Source: Pegoplata infirma (Eukaryota; Arthropoda; Insecta; Diptera; Anthomyiidae). From it: a stretch of 64,000 nt of DNA. Positions within the stretch are counted from its first letter, which is position 1. Every line of letters begins with the position of its first letter. The notes beneath the pieces are model-generated. The model had not been told where the DNA came from, searched no databases, and saw only the letters and a program-made list of their open reading frames with translations. The stretch covers positions 60,412,313-60,476,312 of the forward strand of contig OY992537.1 of NCBI GenBank assembly GCA_963921195.1. The letters run 5' to 3'. Position numbers and translations under genes: made by a program. Below are positions 1 to 9,734 of the stretch, in pieces.

Positions 1-63
1 TAGGCGATGGCAAACAATTTTGGGAGTTGTGCCCCCCCCCTTTTCAAATTCCTGGATACATCG

Positions 64-245
64 CTGGTCTGTGGAAATAGTGATCACTGCCAAAATATTA
101 CACGGATATGACAGCTTTACTTGTTGTTACCCCGAGAAGTTTGATATTGCATTTGAGCGATATCGGTTTAGCGGTTCAAAAGTTATGAACGAAAATGTAA
201 GGACACCTAGAAAATTTTGATACATTCAACATAACCTAAAAATTA
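64..245 (+). repeat. mini-me-1 internal fragment
   Basis: This stretch aligns with the middle of the full mini-me-1 copy at 2084-2706 (its part about 2250-2440), including the block reading 'gcatttgagcgatatcgg' and the following 'ttcaaaagttatgaacga'. Both ends and the (GTCY)n tract are missing, so it is a truncated relic. A ten-base C run lies just before it at 31-40. The apparent reading frame across it is accidental. Confidence 0.7.
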
Positions 246-284
246 TTTGTAAAATTCTTCTATTTGGCTGCTTGTTGATCAAAT

Positions 285-362
285 TTTTTAGCAAATTTCA
301 AACAGCGATGTCTCGAAAACGGTTCTAACGATTTTAAAGTTTTTTTGACATTTGTGTTCAGC
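285..362. repeat. family J fragment, left of an insertion
   Basis: Matches the right half of the family J foldback at 8880-8960 ('atctcgaaaacc' then 'attcgtgctcagcgcat' in that copy). The similarity breaks at 'attaa' and resumes near 830-920 with the 'tttgtaccacata' block known from the J copy at 57770. An AT-rich element therefore appears to have inserted here. Confidence 0.55.
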
Positions 363-829
363 GTATCAAAATTAACACTCAAAAAAAACAAGACATGCAA
401 GAAACTTTTTTTTTTGTTTCCTCCTATTTGGCAAGATTTCCTTTTAATTGCTTTTTACCAATAATTTTGTTATTTAACAAGCTTTTTACAAATAAAATTG
501 TAAATTTACAATTTTTTTGACGCGATAAAACTTACAAGTAGTTTTCGTAACTTTGCTAGATTTTTTTCTACCTCCTATTTTACGATAAATTCTTGTAAAT
601 TTTACAAGCTTTTTACCAATAAAATTGTAAATTTACAACATTTTTCGCGCAATAAAACTTACAAGGAATTCTCGTGAACTTACTAGATTTTTTTTTTTGT
701 AAAAAAACTTGAAAATTTGTAAAATTACAAAACAAAAATGTAAATTTTGATCGAAAATGTTTTGTTAAAAAAAGAAAACTGTCAAATATTGTTAAAATGG
801 GATTACGAGACTTTTGTAAATAAATGCGA
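363..829. mobile_element. AT-rich CACTC-type element with internal tandem duplication
   Basis: Begins with 'CACTCAAAAAAAAC', the terminal motif of the CACTC family found elsewhere in the window, and interrupts family J sequence. Inside, a unit of about 148 bp (roughly 420-567) is repeated at roughly 570-700; both start at 'cctcctattt' and carry 'ttgtaaatttacaa' and 'gataaaacttacaa' or a close variant. A related single unit lies at 59897-60062. A clear right-hand inverted end is not visible, so the right boundary is approximate. Confidence 0.5.
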
Positions 830-909
830 TGAGTCTCGACATATTTTTTTTTTCAAAAATATTAAAAAAAAAAATTAAATTTGTACCACATAATTTTTAG
901 GTCTTGTAG

Positions 910-960
910 AATAAAAGGCACCCTTCACTACTCTGTACCGCAGAGAAGTGAAGGGTATAA
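910..960. repeat. mini-me-2 terminal hairpin remnant
   Basis: 'cccttcact' and 'agtgaaggg' form a hairpin around 'actctgtaccgcaga'. This is the same design as the terminal hairpin of the mini-me-2 copy at 31556 ('taccctacacca ... tgtggtacagggta'). The rest of the element is absent. Confidence 0.5.
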
Positions 961-1469
961 AATTTTATTAATCAACATTCAATGTTTGCCCAAAAATGCT
1001 ACTTAATATTTTTTTCACAAAAAATCAATTTTTACTAAATTTTTTTTTTTTATTTTAAAGGGTATTTAAGTATTCGAATGTGCCAGATAAAACTTTTTTA
1101 CTTCCTTTACTTGATTTTATTTAAAAAATTTCCCAAGAAATAGATATTTTCTGTAAGGATTATCCCCCATCCATAAAACTTTTTTTAGACTTTGAAAAAT
1201 ATGTAAAATTCTTAAACGAGTTCTCTTAATTGCATTCAATATTTGCAGCTTATTGCTATAGCGATTAGTTTATGTATTAGCAGAAGTATTTTGTTGGATT
1301 TCTAATATGACTTTCATAATAATGAGCGCAATATATGTATATGTGGCTTACTTCATTCCTAGTTTCATGCATCTATCCAGACAATCAATTATTTGTAAAA
1401 TTTAACATAAGCTGTGTTTTTTAAAAAGCCAGTTTAGGTTTTACCATTAGAAATCTTAATCGCAAGTAA
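961..1469. other. AT-rich spacer, no gene seen
   Basis: Low-complexity AT-rich DNA. No open frame with recognisable similarity, RNA gene or clear repeat boundary was found. Confidence 0.5.
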
Positions 1470-1681
1470 GGTTTATATATAGGGCAACAGAACACTAGCA
1501 TTTAAACCTTAAAGAGGAGGAAATCAAGACAATCCTTCATAATTCTTTATTGTTTTACAACAAATTTCAATAAAAATATGTTTGATTTCTGACTACTGTT
1601 TCAAATATGTTGTTGCATAGTTTTAGGCCTTAAAATAAATTTATAACTGCTGGTTTTCTGTTGCCTTATTTATATATAAAC
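1470..1681. mobile_element. small foldback MITE (about 210 bp)
   Basis: The outer arm 'gtttatatatagggcaacag' at 1471-1490 is mirrored by 'ctgttgccttatttatatat' at 1659-1678, followed by 'aaac'. Inner parts of the arms also pair ('catttaaacctt' against 'ggccttaaaataaat'). It is a non-coding inverted-repeat element of unassigned superfamily; a target duplication is not obvious. Confidence 0.55.
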
Positions 1682-2083
1682 GACTCTCCCTGTAGTTAAG
1701 CAATATTTTTAAAGCATACATTTAGGTGCAAACAACCACATTTGTTTGTTTTTTCAATAATTTGAAAAATTTTAAAGCATACTTTAAGGATAATAATTGC
1801 TTGTAAATTTAAAAACACAGCAATTGTTAGCCATCTTACAAAATTAGTTTCTAGTCAATACATATTTCCATTTATTAAATATTATCCTTTCATCGATTGT
1901 ACATCGTTTTCCTTAATATTCCTTTATCTACTCTCATTTAACAAACAATAAAAGATGTCTTGATTGATGTAAGATATATATGGAGCATTCCATGTCAAAT
2001 CGCAATTTTTTTCTTTTAGATTTTCCCAATTTGTTTACAGGTTTTAGTACCCTTCGAAAGGTTTTACGTGGTAAAATTTCAGA
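1682..2083. other. spacer, no gene seen
   Basis: AT-rich DNA. A short block at 1768-1800 ('aaagcatactttaaggataa') recurs in inverted form near 56766-56790 and may be a dispersed repeat. The tail from about 1985 ('gagcattccatgtcaaat') is interrupted by the mini-me at 2084. Confidence 0.4.
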
Positions 2084-2706
2084 TTTTTATACCCTCCACT
2101 CTAGTGATAGAGGGTATATATAAGTTTGTCATTCTGTTTGTAACTCATCGAAATATCAATCTGGGACCCCATAAAGTATATATATTCATGATGCCCGATC
2201 GATTTTAAGACATTCTAGCGATGTCCGTCTGTCCGTCTGTCCGTCTGTCTGTCTGTGGAAAATGCTGTCGCGGACAAAATATTGCACAGAGATGACTGAA
2301 ACTTAACGTATTTATTGGAAGTTCTCCCGAGAAGTTTGGTATTGCATTTGAGCGATATCGGTTCAGCGGTTCAAAAGTTATGAACGAAAATGTAAGCACA
2401 CCTAAAAAATGTCAGTACATTCAACATAACCTAAAAATACAAAAAGCTTTAATTCGGCTTCTGGTTGGCATATTTGAACATAATTGAACACCAAATGGTA
2501 TTTAAACAAGTACGAACACAAAAAAAGAAAAAAATCGCGGATTTTTTTTACCAAAATTTTTTTTCGCGGAAATTTTTTTTTCAAAAAAAAATTCTTTTTC
2601 AAATGTAATTTCCTTTTAAATAAAGTTTTTTGCAATAATCTTTTTGAAATTGTGGAGGGTATCACTACATTCGGCAAGGCCGAATTTAACTTTTTTACTT
2701 GTTTTT
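2084..2706 (+). mobile_element. mini-me-1 element (INE-1/Helitron-related), near complete
   Basis: Starts at 'tttttataccctccact' and ends at 'gccgaatttaacttttttac' plus 'ttg'. It contains the block 'ggaccccataaagtatatat', the sequence 'gattttaagacattctagcg' and then a (GTCY)n tract. These parts in this order define the mini-me type known from Diptera. There is no coding capacity; open frames here are by-products of A/T runs. Other copies are at 12687, 42414 and 47794 on the opposite strand. Confidence 0.8.
2223..2256 (+). repeat. (GTCY)n microsatellite inside mini-me-1
   Basis: Alternating GTCC and GTCT units, about eight in a row. Tracts of this kind are part of mini-me elements rather than independent microsatellites. 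Confidence 0.85.
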
Positions 2707-2989
2707 TGATGACCCGTTCAAAGGATATAGAATTTTTGAAAATTTGGTAGTTTGTTCCTTTACTAGAACTTCTTTCACTCATAACTTCGTCAAAAATGGT
2801 CTAAATAATTTTTTTTTGTTTCTTTAATTTTTAATAATAATTTTTTTTAATAATAGTTTTGATCACATCACATGATCAATTATTTTTATTTATTCTTTCT
2901 ATTTATTTACAACTCATTTTTAATAAATTCAACCTAACCGAGAACTGGTAATAATGACCGTCGTCTCGTTGTAGCGAAAAAAAAACAAG

Positions 2990-3061
2990 GGTTCTGGTGG
3001 GAATCGAACCCACGACCCCTACGTTGAAAGGCTAGCACTCTACCAACTAGCCTACGGGGCC
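2990..3061 (-). tRNA. tRNA-like gene or tRNA pseudogene
   Basis: On the minus strand the sequence has a perfect T arm (GTGGG, loop TTCGATT, CCCAC), a B box GGTTCGATTCC and an A-box-like 'TAGGCTAGTTGGTAGAG'. Total length is 72 nt. Placed by the T arm, the anticodon loop reads CTTTCAA (anticodon TTC). The anticodon stem pairs only in its outer three positions, the D stem is poor, and the acceptor stem has three mismatches. The T-arm side most resembles tRNA-Lys. Nine T residues follow 5 nt downstream on this strand, a good Pol III terminator. I read it as a transcribable but degenerate tRNA gene, or the head of a tRNA-derived SINE. Confidence 0.6.
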
Positions 3062-3367
3062 CCCTTTTTTGTTTCTTAATTTCTGTTTTTTTTTACAAAC
3101 TTTAAAAAATTCTTAAAAAATTATCTTAAGAGGTCAAGTATGCGATTTTAAAGTTTTTATATTTCAATCTTTTTTTTTGAATATGTGTGTACTAGGGTGG
3201 GTCAAATTGTAGGGGGCCGAAAAAATGTAAAAAAAGGCTCATCGAGATTTTTGTTCAACGGGTCATTTGAAGATACTTTGCCAAAGAAACCATAGCTCTA
3301 AAATGATTTTCGAGCCCCCGGACTTTTTAAAATAGGTTTTTTTCCCAAATACTCAAGAATAGAGGTA

Positions 3368-4245
3368 CACCCAAAAAAAAAAACTGTAATGTTAGCAAAA
3401 AAAGCTTGTAAACCTACAAGAAAATTTTCTGATTTTGAACCCACAATTTTTTTGGTAAAGTTAGCAAAAATGTTTTGCCAAAAATTAGTTAAATGAATTT
3501 GTTTTTATTTCGACTTAGTTCATACACATTTGAGGACCCCATTGGGTTCGGACCCGATAGGTCCAGACCCCTATGGGTTAGACCTAGTTGGGTTCCTTAA
3601 AAATCGTCATAGTTTTTGATCCAAAATTTTTGTCCGTTTCGCTCTATCTTGCTTAGTTTTGAGATACGTGATTTTAGGGGACCACTGGGGTTTTGAGAAT
3701 TAAAAAAGTCGATAACTTGAAAAATATTACTCAGAGAGCTTTTGGTTGTTTTGTGGTCTTGTTCTACGTGTTGAGAGCTACTAAAATGCTCTTGGACTTT
3801 TTATCGTATCGGCAATATTTACCGAGATATGAGCATCATAGAATTTTCGGGAATGCTAACTTTTTTGGATCCAAAGTTAGGACCCATTAGGGTCCACACA
3901 TGTGAAGAGGACAGGCGATTCTATTGGGAGCCCGAGAACCAAAAATTGCCTCCATTTTTCTCTACCAGGCTTAGTTTCCGAGATAGCGCCATTTTAAGTT
4001 TTCTTTAAAAAAAAAAAAAAAGTTAATTTTTGCTAATATCAGCAAAAAAGCTTGTAAAAATTTGGTCAACTCAATTTTAAATTTAGCAAAAAAAAATTAG
4101 TTCAAATTTTGTTTTAAATTGCTAATGCGCTAAATCAAGTTTACAAGATATTTTTGCTAACATGCTAATCTCAACTAAAAATTTGTTAGCTTACTAGCAT
4201 AAGCAAAATAAAATTAGTAAATCTACTAATGTATTATTTTGAGTG
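3368..4245 (+). mobile_element. element A copy 1 (TA-flanked, CACTC termini)
   Basis: Starts 'CACCCAAAAAAA' and ends 'TTTTGAGTG', with TA at both borders (3366-3367 and 4246-4247). Subterminal A-rich arms repeat 'gttagcaaaaa' and 'gcttgtaaa'. A short GC-richer block at 3533-3590 carries several GGACC/GGTCC-type motifs. It is 878 bp and has no transposase. The TA duplication and simple inverted ends would fit a Tc1/mariner-type MITE. Copies 2 and 3 are at 18441-20737 (reverse) and 57876-58511. Confidence 0.75.
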
Positions 4246-4247
4246 TA

Positions 4248-5048
4248 CAAAAATGCAATTTCCTCTAGCCAAATGTGTATGTGGGGGTTTTTGGATCGAG
4301 GAATCCATTTTTGACATTTATTTTTATTTTTGAGTACCACCAGAGGGCGCTTTCGTACATTTTTTAATTTAAGCGTTTTTTTTAGGTAAATTAACGAAAT
4401 TTTTCGTGAAAATTGACGAATATTTGACTTTCTCCTAAGACAACCTCAAATTTTAAATAGCCCAGAGTGTTCAGCGTTAAAAATTATGGGGGGCCCATAA
4501 TAAATATTTTTAATCGATAGCTCATAAAAAAATATACAAAAATGCAAATTTCCGAGATTATGGTGCATTCCGTTTTAATTTGATAAATATTTAATCAATA
4601 TTTAGCCACGTCTCCTAAGCCCAGATTTTGAGAAATTCAAAAACCAAAAACGTACTTTACTTAGTTCCATACTTTACTTAGTTCAGAAATTCATGCGTTT
4701 TTTTCGCTAAACATTTGGTGTGGAATGCCGTATATATTATTACAAATTACGCAGATATATAACACTGTAAACCAAATTTGAAGTTACCAAGTGTCTCTTG
4801 AATGGGACAAAAACCCTCGAAAATTTTGAAAACTTAGCACGAAATCTTTTTTATGAACCCACTAAAATTTTTATTTTTTTTTTAAATGCGTTTGTAATAA
4901 GTTAAGCTAAATGTATTAAATCTGCATTTGAGAAAACTGATGTCAATAGATGCCTGCAACGAAATTTAATGGCGGTTCTTTTCTTCAAAGATATCAACCC
5001 ACTATATTTTATTTTTAGGGGTCATTTTAGTCCATTCAATTATCCTCG
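4248..5048. other. spacer, no gene seen
   Basis: AT-rich sequence without supported coding potential. It contains a short direct repeat 'tactttacttagttc' at about 4653-4683. No boundaries of a known element were found. Confidence 0.4.
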
Positions 5049-5195
5049 TAGGTTTAGATTAGGTTGTAAGTGTAGACTCTGAGGTCCGTTTTGATACCAC
5101 GGGACGGTAGTGGGGTGCCCCTAGTAGTCCGTGCTGTGAAACCAATTTGAGCTCCTTTTGAAACTCCTAAGATATTGTATTTTGACCTCATTGGA
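5049..5195 (-). mobile_element. LINE-G 3' end fragment
   Basis: Matches 18259-18415: both start 'aggtt(t)ag' then 'gtgtagactctgaggtcc' or a close variant, then 'tgatacca', and share 'ttgagct' and 'aactcctaaga'. The plus-strand 'ttagattaggttg' at the edge is the reverse complement of a CAACCTAATCTAA tail, which also marks the 3' ends of the LINE copies at 9335 and 15909. Only 3' non-coding sequence remains, as expected for a strongly 5'-truncated LINE insertion. Confidence 0.6.
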
Positions 5196-5311
5196 CACCA
5201 CATAAATGTACGTTTAAAGGGTTAACATATTTAACTAAAACTTTTAGCATCAAATTAAAAATTATTGGTTATGTTAATTATTGGTTATGTTTTTTCGACC
5301 TTTTTGTTTTA

Positions 5312-5535
5312 ACTTCAATAAGTAAACTTATAATCAAGCTCGAGGCCTTAGTTTTCAATAAATTTTATTTATTAAATTATTTATTTTACTATTCGATATT
5401 TCGTCATCCGACGGAAATATCGAAGATTTCATCCGTCGAAAGACGAAATATCGAATAGTAAAATAAATAATTGAATAAATAAAATTTATTGAAAACTTAG
5501 GCCTTGAGCTTGATTATCAGTTTCCTTATTGAAAT
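5312..5535. repeat. large palindrome (foldback element)
   Basis: Arms of about 95 bp (5312-5404 and 5441-5535) are near-perfect inverted copies. Each contains 'gaggcctta', 'ttttcaataaattttattta' and 'actattcgatatttcgtc' or their complements. A 36-bp loop carries a nested 'atccgacgg'/'catccgtcg' pair. The outer part 'atcaagctcgaggcc' links it to the palindrome at 26936 and to other sites with a GAGGCC/GAGGTC block. Confidence 0.8.
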
Positions 5536-6169
5536 CAAATTAAAAATGTAAAACTACAATGGACCATAAAATAGACATCGTGCCAAATTTTCAAAACCCT
5601 TCGATGGCTTTGGTGTAATAATGGCATACTTAAATTTTTTTATTCGCATTCCAGATGCAAAATCTTGTTGCACACTGACTGTATTGGTCCCATTATACAC
5701 AGAATTTTTGTTTTGAAAAATATGTGTAATCGTTTCATTGATAGTTTTTTTTTGAGTAAACTTTTAATTGTGACAATTAAATTTTCAATTAATTTTTTAA
5801 TAGTTTCTGAAAATTTAATAAATTTTTATTAAAATATTACGTAGAGTAAGCTATTCGTTTACTGGTGCAAAAATGTTTTTTTTTTTGTGAACTAATATTC
5901 ACTTGCTTTGTTTTAGGGGGACGTGCGTTGCACCTTAAAATAGAATACAACAAAATCTTTTTTATTTTATATCGACTTAAGCTATAATCACTTATTGCCA
6001 AAGAAATAATTACTACAATGTTTCATCAAAGTTTGTCAAAATTAATTGTATTTAATGGAAGGATAAATATAGGATTCATAATATACACACATGCTTACAA
6101 ATCTTCACATCCACATCCTTTATACAATCTTACAACATTGTTTATTGATTATACTTACTAACACAATCA
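5536..6169. other. spacer, no gene seen
   Basis: AT-rich with scattered A/T runs. No RNA gene, coding similarity or clear repeat edge was found. Confidence 0.4.
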
Positions 6170-6577
6170 AAACATGTAAGAAAATTATAGTCGGTCAGGA
6201 CCGATCATATGTTAACCTTCATCGGGGGTTTCTGGATAATGCATTCAAAGTCCGAATATGGACCGATTGGATTTTTCTTTCTTTAAATCTTTAATTAGTT
6301 TAGAAATTACACACAAACGAAATTTCATTGAAATTGGCTTAATTTTTTGTCAAAAGACCGATTTATCTTAATATCGGACAAAATTTCTATATGGAGCAAA
6401 GTCCAAAAATTGTCCAATTATATTCAGAATTGATTAAGTTACGAAAGTACACGTTGAACGCCAACAAACAAAATTTTTAACAAATATTTGCTATTTTCAT
6501 GAATTATGAGAAATTTTCACGTAATTGTAAACATATCACACCCTGTACCACAGAATGGTTGGTGTAGGGTATAAAAA
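6170..6577 (-). mobile_element. mini-me-2 element, internally shortened
   Basis: Reads on the minus strand from 'ttttataccctacaccaac' to 'gactataattttcttac'. The 'gaccgatcatatgttaacc' and 'ggataatgcattcaaagtc' blocks match the 3' half of the full copy at 31556-32366. The (GTCY)n tract is deleted. Confidence 0.65.
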
Positions 6578-6834
6578 CAAACACTCACAGATTGACCTAT
6601 GTACCTACCTCTAGCTACATACTACATATTTACTGACACATATAGAAACACATTGACGTATGTAAAAATTAATGTAAATATTTGTACAACTCTTCCATAA
6701 ACATTAAGCCATACAACAACTTACACGTTTTTTTTTATGTGTTTGTGTGCGAATAAATAATTTTTTAATGAAATATATTGAATATTCCATGAACACTAAA
6801 ATATCTCAAAAACTGTCAATTGGAATACTCCAAT
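6578..6834. other. spacer between mini-me-2 copies
   Basis: AT-rich, with short 'cata/ctac' simple repeats near 6600-6665. No gene or element boundary is visible. Confidence 0.4.
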
Positions 6835-7016
6835 ACACATTAGTGTTTTCCGGATAATGGGTACCACGTCTAAACACGGACTGATTGAATCTATATTTGA
6901 TTAGATCGGTAATTAGTGTAGAAAACACTCGGAATTTAAAGTTGCGTAGAATTGGCTTCTATTTGTTTTTAATAGACCGATTTAACAGACAGTCCAAAAC
7001 TTATTCAATTATACTC
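6835..7016 (-). repeat. mini-me-2 3' part, truncated
   Basis: 'gtgttttccggataatgggt', the following 'ctaaacacggactgattgaa' and 'ttagatc' correspond, on the minus strand, to the part of mini-me-2 near 32245-32320. It stops where foldback element H begins at 7017. Confidence 0.55.
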
Positions 7017-8108
7017 ACAAGGAAGGTCTTTTACAGGGCACCAACCAATTGTCCTGAAACTTGCATATAGGAAAGAGGGGAGCAAAATAAGAGTTACCTG
7101 TTTTTTTATAGCTGCCAAATCTCACATTTAGCGGGTCAAAGGGAAGGGGAAACACGGTTTTTTCAGCATTTTTCCCATTTCTTCAAAAGAATTTATATGA
7201 AAATTTTATAGAGGTCGAAGTGTTTTTTGAAGGCCTATCCAATGGTGTATCGTTCGTGTCCAAATTCGGCTTCGTTAAGTTCGTTATTGTCAAAAATGTA
7301 TAATCGTAAAGGTAGTTTATATTGAGATGTATATAAGTACGACCGCCAAAATCATATAAAATAATCTCTATCAAAATTATGCTGACCCGTATTTTTATAC
7401 CCTCCAACCACAGTATGGGGGTATTCTCACTTTGTCATTCCGTTTGTAACGCATCGAAATATCGGTCGGGGACCCCATAAAGTATATATATTATTGATCC
7501 ATGATCGATTCTAAGACATTCTATGAATGTCCGTCCGTCTGTATGTGGATAACACAATGCAGTCCAAAATAAAACAGCTAGACTGTTGAAGTTTGTCACA
7601 AATATGTCTCATGTTCATAGGCAGGTTAAGTTCGTGAATGGGCAAAATCGGGCCAGGGGGAAAGAATTCCCCCTTAAAGAACTGAACCAACCTTTGGAAA
7701 AATACACTTTTTTTACGTGTTTTTTTGTATTTTTGTAAAATAAATGAAACATTTGGTATATTTATTGCGATGGGAAGCTGCTCTCAACGTCCCCACTGAC
7801 CCCATCAACCCCCTCCCCCCAAAAAAAGAAACGCGCCTGACAATTTTTTTTTTTTACATTTTGGAGGGTATAAAAGATTCGGCACAGCCAAATTTAACAC
7901 TCACATTTGTTTCGTTTGGTGAAATTCCCACTAGGTTGGCATTTATACGGATTTCCCCTAAAGACCTTAATTTTTCATAAGGTTGCAACCCTTTTTTAAA
8001 TTTGAGATTGGGCAGCAAAAAAAACAGGTAACTCTTATTTTTTCCACCTCATTTCCATATTAAAGTTTCAGGACAATCGGTGGGTGCCCTCTGAAAGGCC
8101 TTCCTTGT
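7017..8108. mobile_element. foldback element H copy 1, with a nested mini-me-3
   Basis: Inverted arms of about 130 bp: the left starts ACAAGGAAGG at 7017, the right ends with its complement at 8108. Both carry 'ccaattgtcctgaaacttg' or a close variant and 'aagagttacctg'. The core has 'aattcggcttcgttaa' and 'ctgacccgtat', also found in family C. A second, smaller copy is at 43451-43936. Without the mini-me insertion (7395-7911) it is about 575 bp. No transposase is present and no convincing target duplication is seen. Confidence 0.7.
7395..7911 (+). mobile_element. mini-me-3 element inserted in element H
   Basis: Runs from 'ttttataccctccaacca' to 'ccaaatttaacactcacatt' plus 'tgtt'. It has the 'accccataaagtatatat' block and a short 'gtccgtccgtctgta' tract. 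The empty site is visible in element H copy 2, where 'ctgacctgtattttttcgt' is continuous at 43760-43778, while here the same sequence is split by the mini-me. Confidence 0.75.
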
Positions 8109-8445
8109 CAGATTTCATTGGATTACCAAAAAGTAAGCCGATCGGCTTACCAAGATTTCCTAAGATATTCTGTGAGAGAAAGCAGTTTAATCTAAATTCG
8201 GCTGGCACAACTAAACAGTTTTCTCTGTGCGCGAAAGAAGTCAATAAGTCATCGTTAAGGCATACCAGGGCATTGAAAAATCTTTGCCTCAAATGAAGCT
8301 TCATCAGAGCCTGAAATTTACACAACAAGTGCATTACACTACACTATCACTTCCACACAACTTCCTCCTAGAGTTTCTCAAACGAAAGGTAAGTAGGCCG
8401 ATCATACAATGTCCTGTCAGTAATCGCTCGATAGGTTTTCAAGAT
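8109..8445 (-). pseudogene. LINE ORF2 C-terminal relic
   Basis: On the minus strand, short segments read in line with the tail of LINE-2: 'ITDRTLYDRP' corresponds to its 'LTGRCIIGQRP', and 'RQRFFNALVCLND' to 'GQRFFDYLDCLNG'. This is the region after RNase H that carries a Cys/His knuckle in RNase-H-bearing insect LINEs. Frameshifts break it and the knuckle is mostly lost. It directly abuts the right end of element H. Confidence 0.6.
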
Positions 8446-9120
8446 TTTGCCATTTCAAATTTGTAAAAAATGGCGGTTTTTCCTATGTTCAAGAAATTAA
8501 AAAAAAAAAAGTCTCTAAATTTCTTTGTCTTGACCCTTTCATAGATCTTGATACAATCTTTAATTTGTACTTAATTTGAGCCAAATCCGATTATTTTAAC
8601 CCGCCGCACCCAGATGATCGGGATTTGGCTCAAATTAGGCTTAAATGAAAGATTGTATCAAACTCTATGAAAGGGTTATGGTAAAGAAATTTTTGAGATT
8701 TTTTTTTTTAAATTCCTTGAACTGCAAGTTTTTTAATTTTTTTGACAAATTTTAAATTGCGATATCTCAAAAACCGCTTGACCGATTTTCAAAATTTTTT
8801 GATTTTCTTATTCAGCATGCTGAAATTATGTGTCGCAAGATATTTTTTGTTTTTTAATTGTGAAAAAACATTGTTTTTTGCAAATTTCAAATAGCAATAT
8901 CTCGAAAACCGTTCGACCGATTTTTTTGTTGATATTCGTGCTCAGCGCATTAAAATTAACAAATATGATGTGTCGAAAGATATACATAAATTTTTTTTAT
9001 TTTTAAAAAATCCAAAACTTTGACCACCTGGCGCCACGGGTTAGTCTTATCCGAATAAAAAAGTGCCCGGACTTTGAAAATCGGGGAAAAAAATTTTCCA
9101 TACAGAAAAATAGCAGAAAA
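8446..9120. mobile_element. family J foldback copy 1
   Basis: Two arms meet near 8605. 'tttcatagatcttgatacaa' at 8537-8556 pairs with 'ttgtatcaaactctatgaaa' at 8654-8673, and 'tttgagccaaatccgatt' with 'cgggatttggctcaaatt'. The right flank contains 'gcgccacgggttagtcttatc', also seen as 'taacccgtgcccc' in hAT-4. It may be a relic of a related foldback element. Copy 2 is at 56985-57850 and a fragment lies at 285-362. Confidence 0.6.
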
Positions 9121-9124
9121 ATAG

Positions 9125-9334
9125 GCCTGATTTCAAGGCTGTTAGAATATACTTTCGGACATTTACCAGTCTCCATCGTCGATCCGTCCGTAAAAATTGG
9201 TACTTCGACTTCTCTCCTTGTTGGCACTTGGATTTCGAAGGTTCTATCAAAGTTCGTCTGCGGTGTGATATAGTCGGATTTCTGTTTCAGTTTCTTTCCG
9301 CGCACCATACTTAATATGGTCGAGTGTTCCCAAG
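9125..9334 (-). pseudogene. LINE-1b RNase H N-terminal fragment
   Basis: The minus strand encodes 'VEVPIFTDGSTMETGKCPKV', containing the first RNase H catalytic Asp in the FTDGS motif. The upstream DNA ('catacttaatatggtcgagt') aligns with LINE-2 near 16868-16884. In LINE-2 the sequence continues unbroken; here it stops at 9334 and resumes at about 10467, consistent with an insertion in between. The start of RNase H survives; the rest is gone. Confidence 0.65.
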
Positions 9335-9700
9335 GTTAGATTAGATTAGAGGTGGCGGAGTCAAAGACTCCTCACATAGACTGGTTGGTTCTTAGCGAAA
9401 CCGCAATAAGTCCTCATCATGAATTGTAATATTTTCCAAAGGTCGACATTCTGAACCATTTCCAAGCTCTCAAAGTCATGTCTGCCCAATATGTGCAGGT
9501 GGGTTCTGGCCAAAGCAAGACAGTGGCAAAGAATATGTTCGATCGTTTTCTCAATATTAGGTTCATCGTACCTCTTACCACTGGCATCGGAAATAAGTCC
9601 CATTTTTTTCTATGATAACCTATAAGGCAGTGCCTGGTGATCACGCCAGTAAGTGTACGACAGTTCCATCTAGTAAGTGAGAGCAAATAGTTGATTTTCT
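9335..9700 (-). pseudogene. LINE-1a C-terminal region and 3' tail
   Basis: Minus-strand fragments read 'LTGVITRHCLIGYH' and, in another frame, 'YDEPNIEKTIEHILCHC'. These are the post-RNase H domain with its His/Cys knuckle (EHILCHC). The plus-strand start 'ggttagattagattag' is the complement of a CTAATCTAATCTAACC tail, the 3' end of the element. One frameshift separates the two readable parts. It lies inside LINE-1b: 'tgttcccaag' (9326-9335) and 'tgtccccaag' (about 10464-10473) look like the target duplication. Confidence 0.65.
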
Positions 9701-9734
9701 TCAGATTGAATCAAGATCAGAAAGTAATAGTGTA

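Noticed and set aside
2402..2782. 126-codon open frame on the minus strand
   Set aside because: It lies mostly inside the mini-me-1 copy and is rich in Lys and Phe from A/T runs; no domain or motif.
3194..3215. 'tagggtgggtcaaattg' as a hAT left end
   Set aside because: It resembles hAT ends such as TAGGGTGG, but I find no inverted partner or 8-bp duplication downstream.
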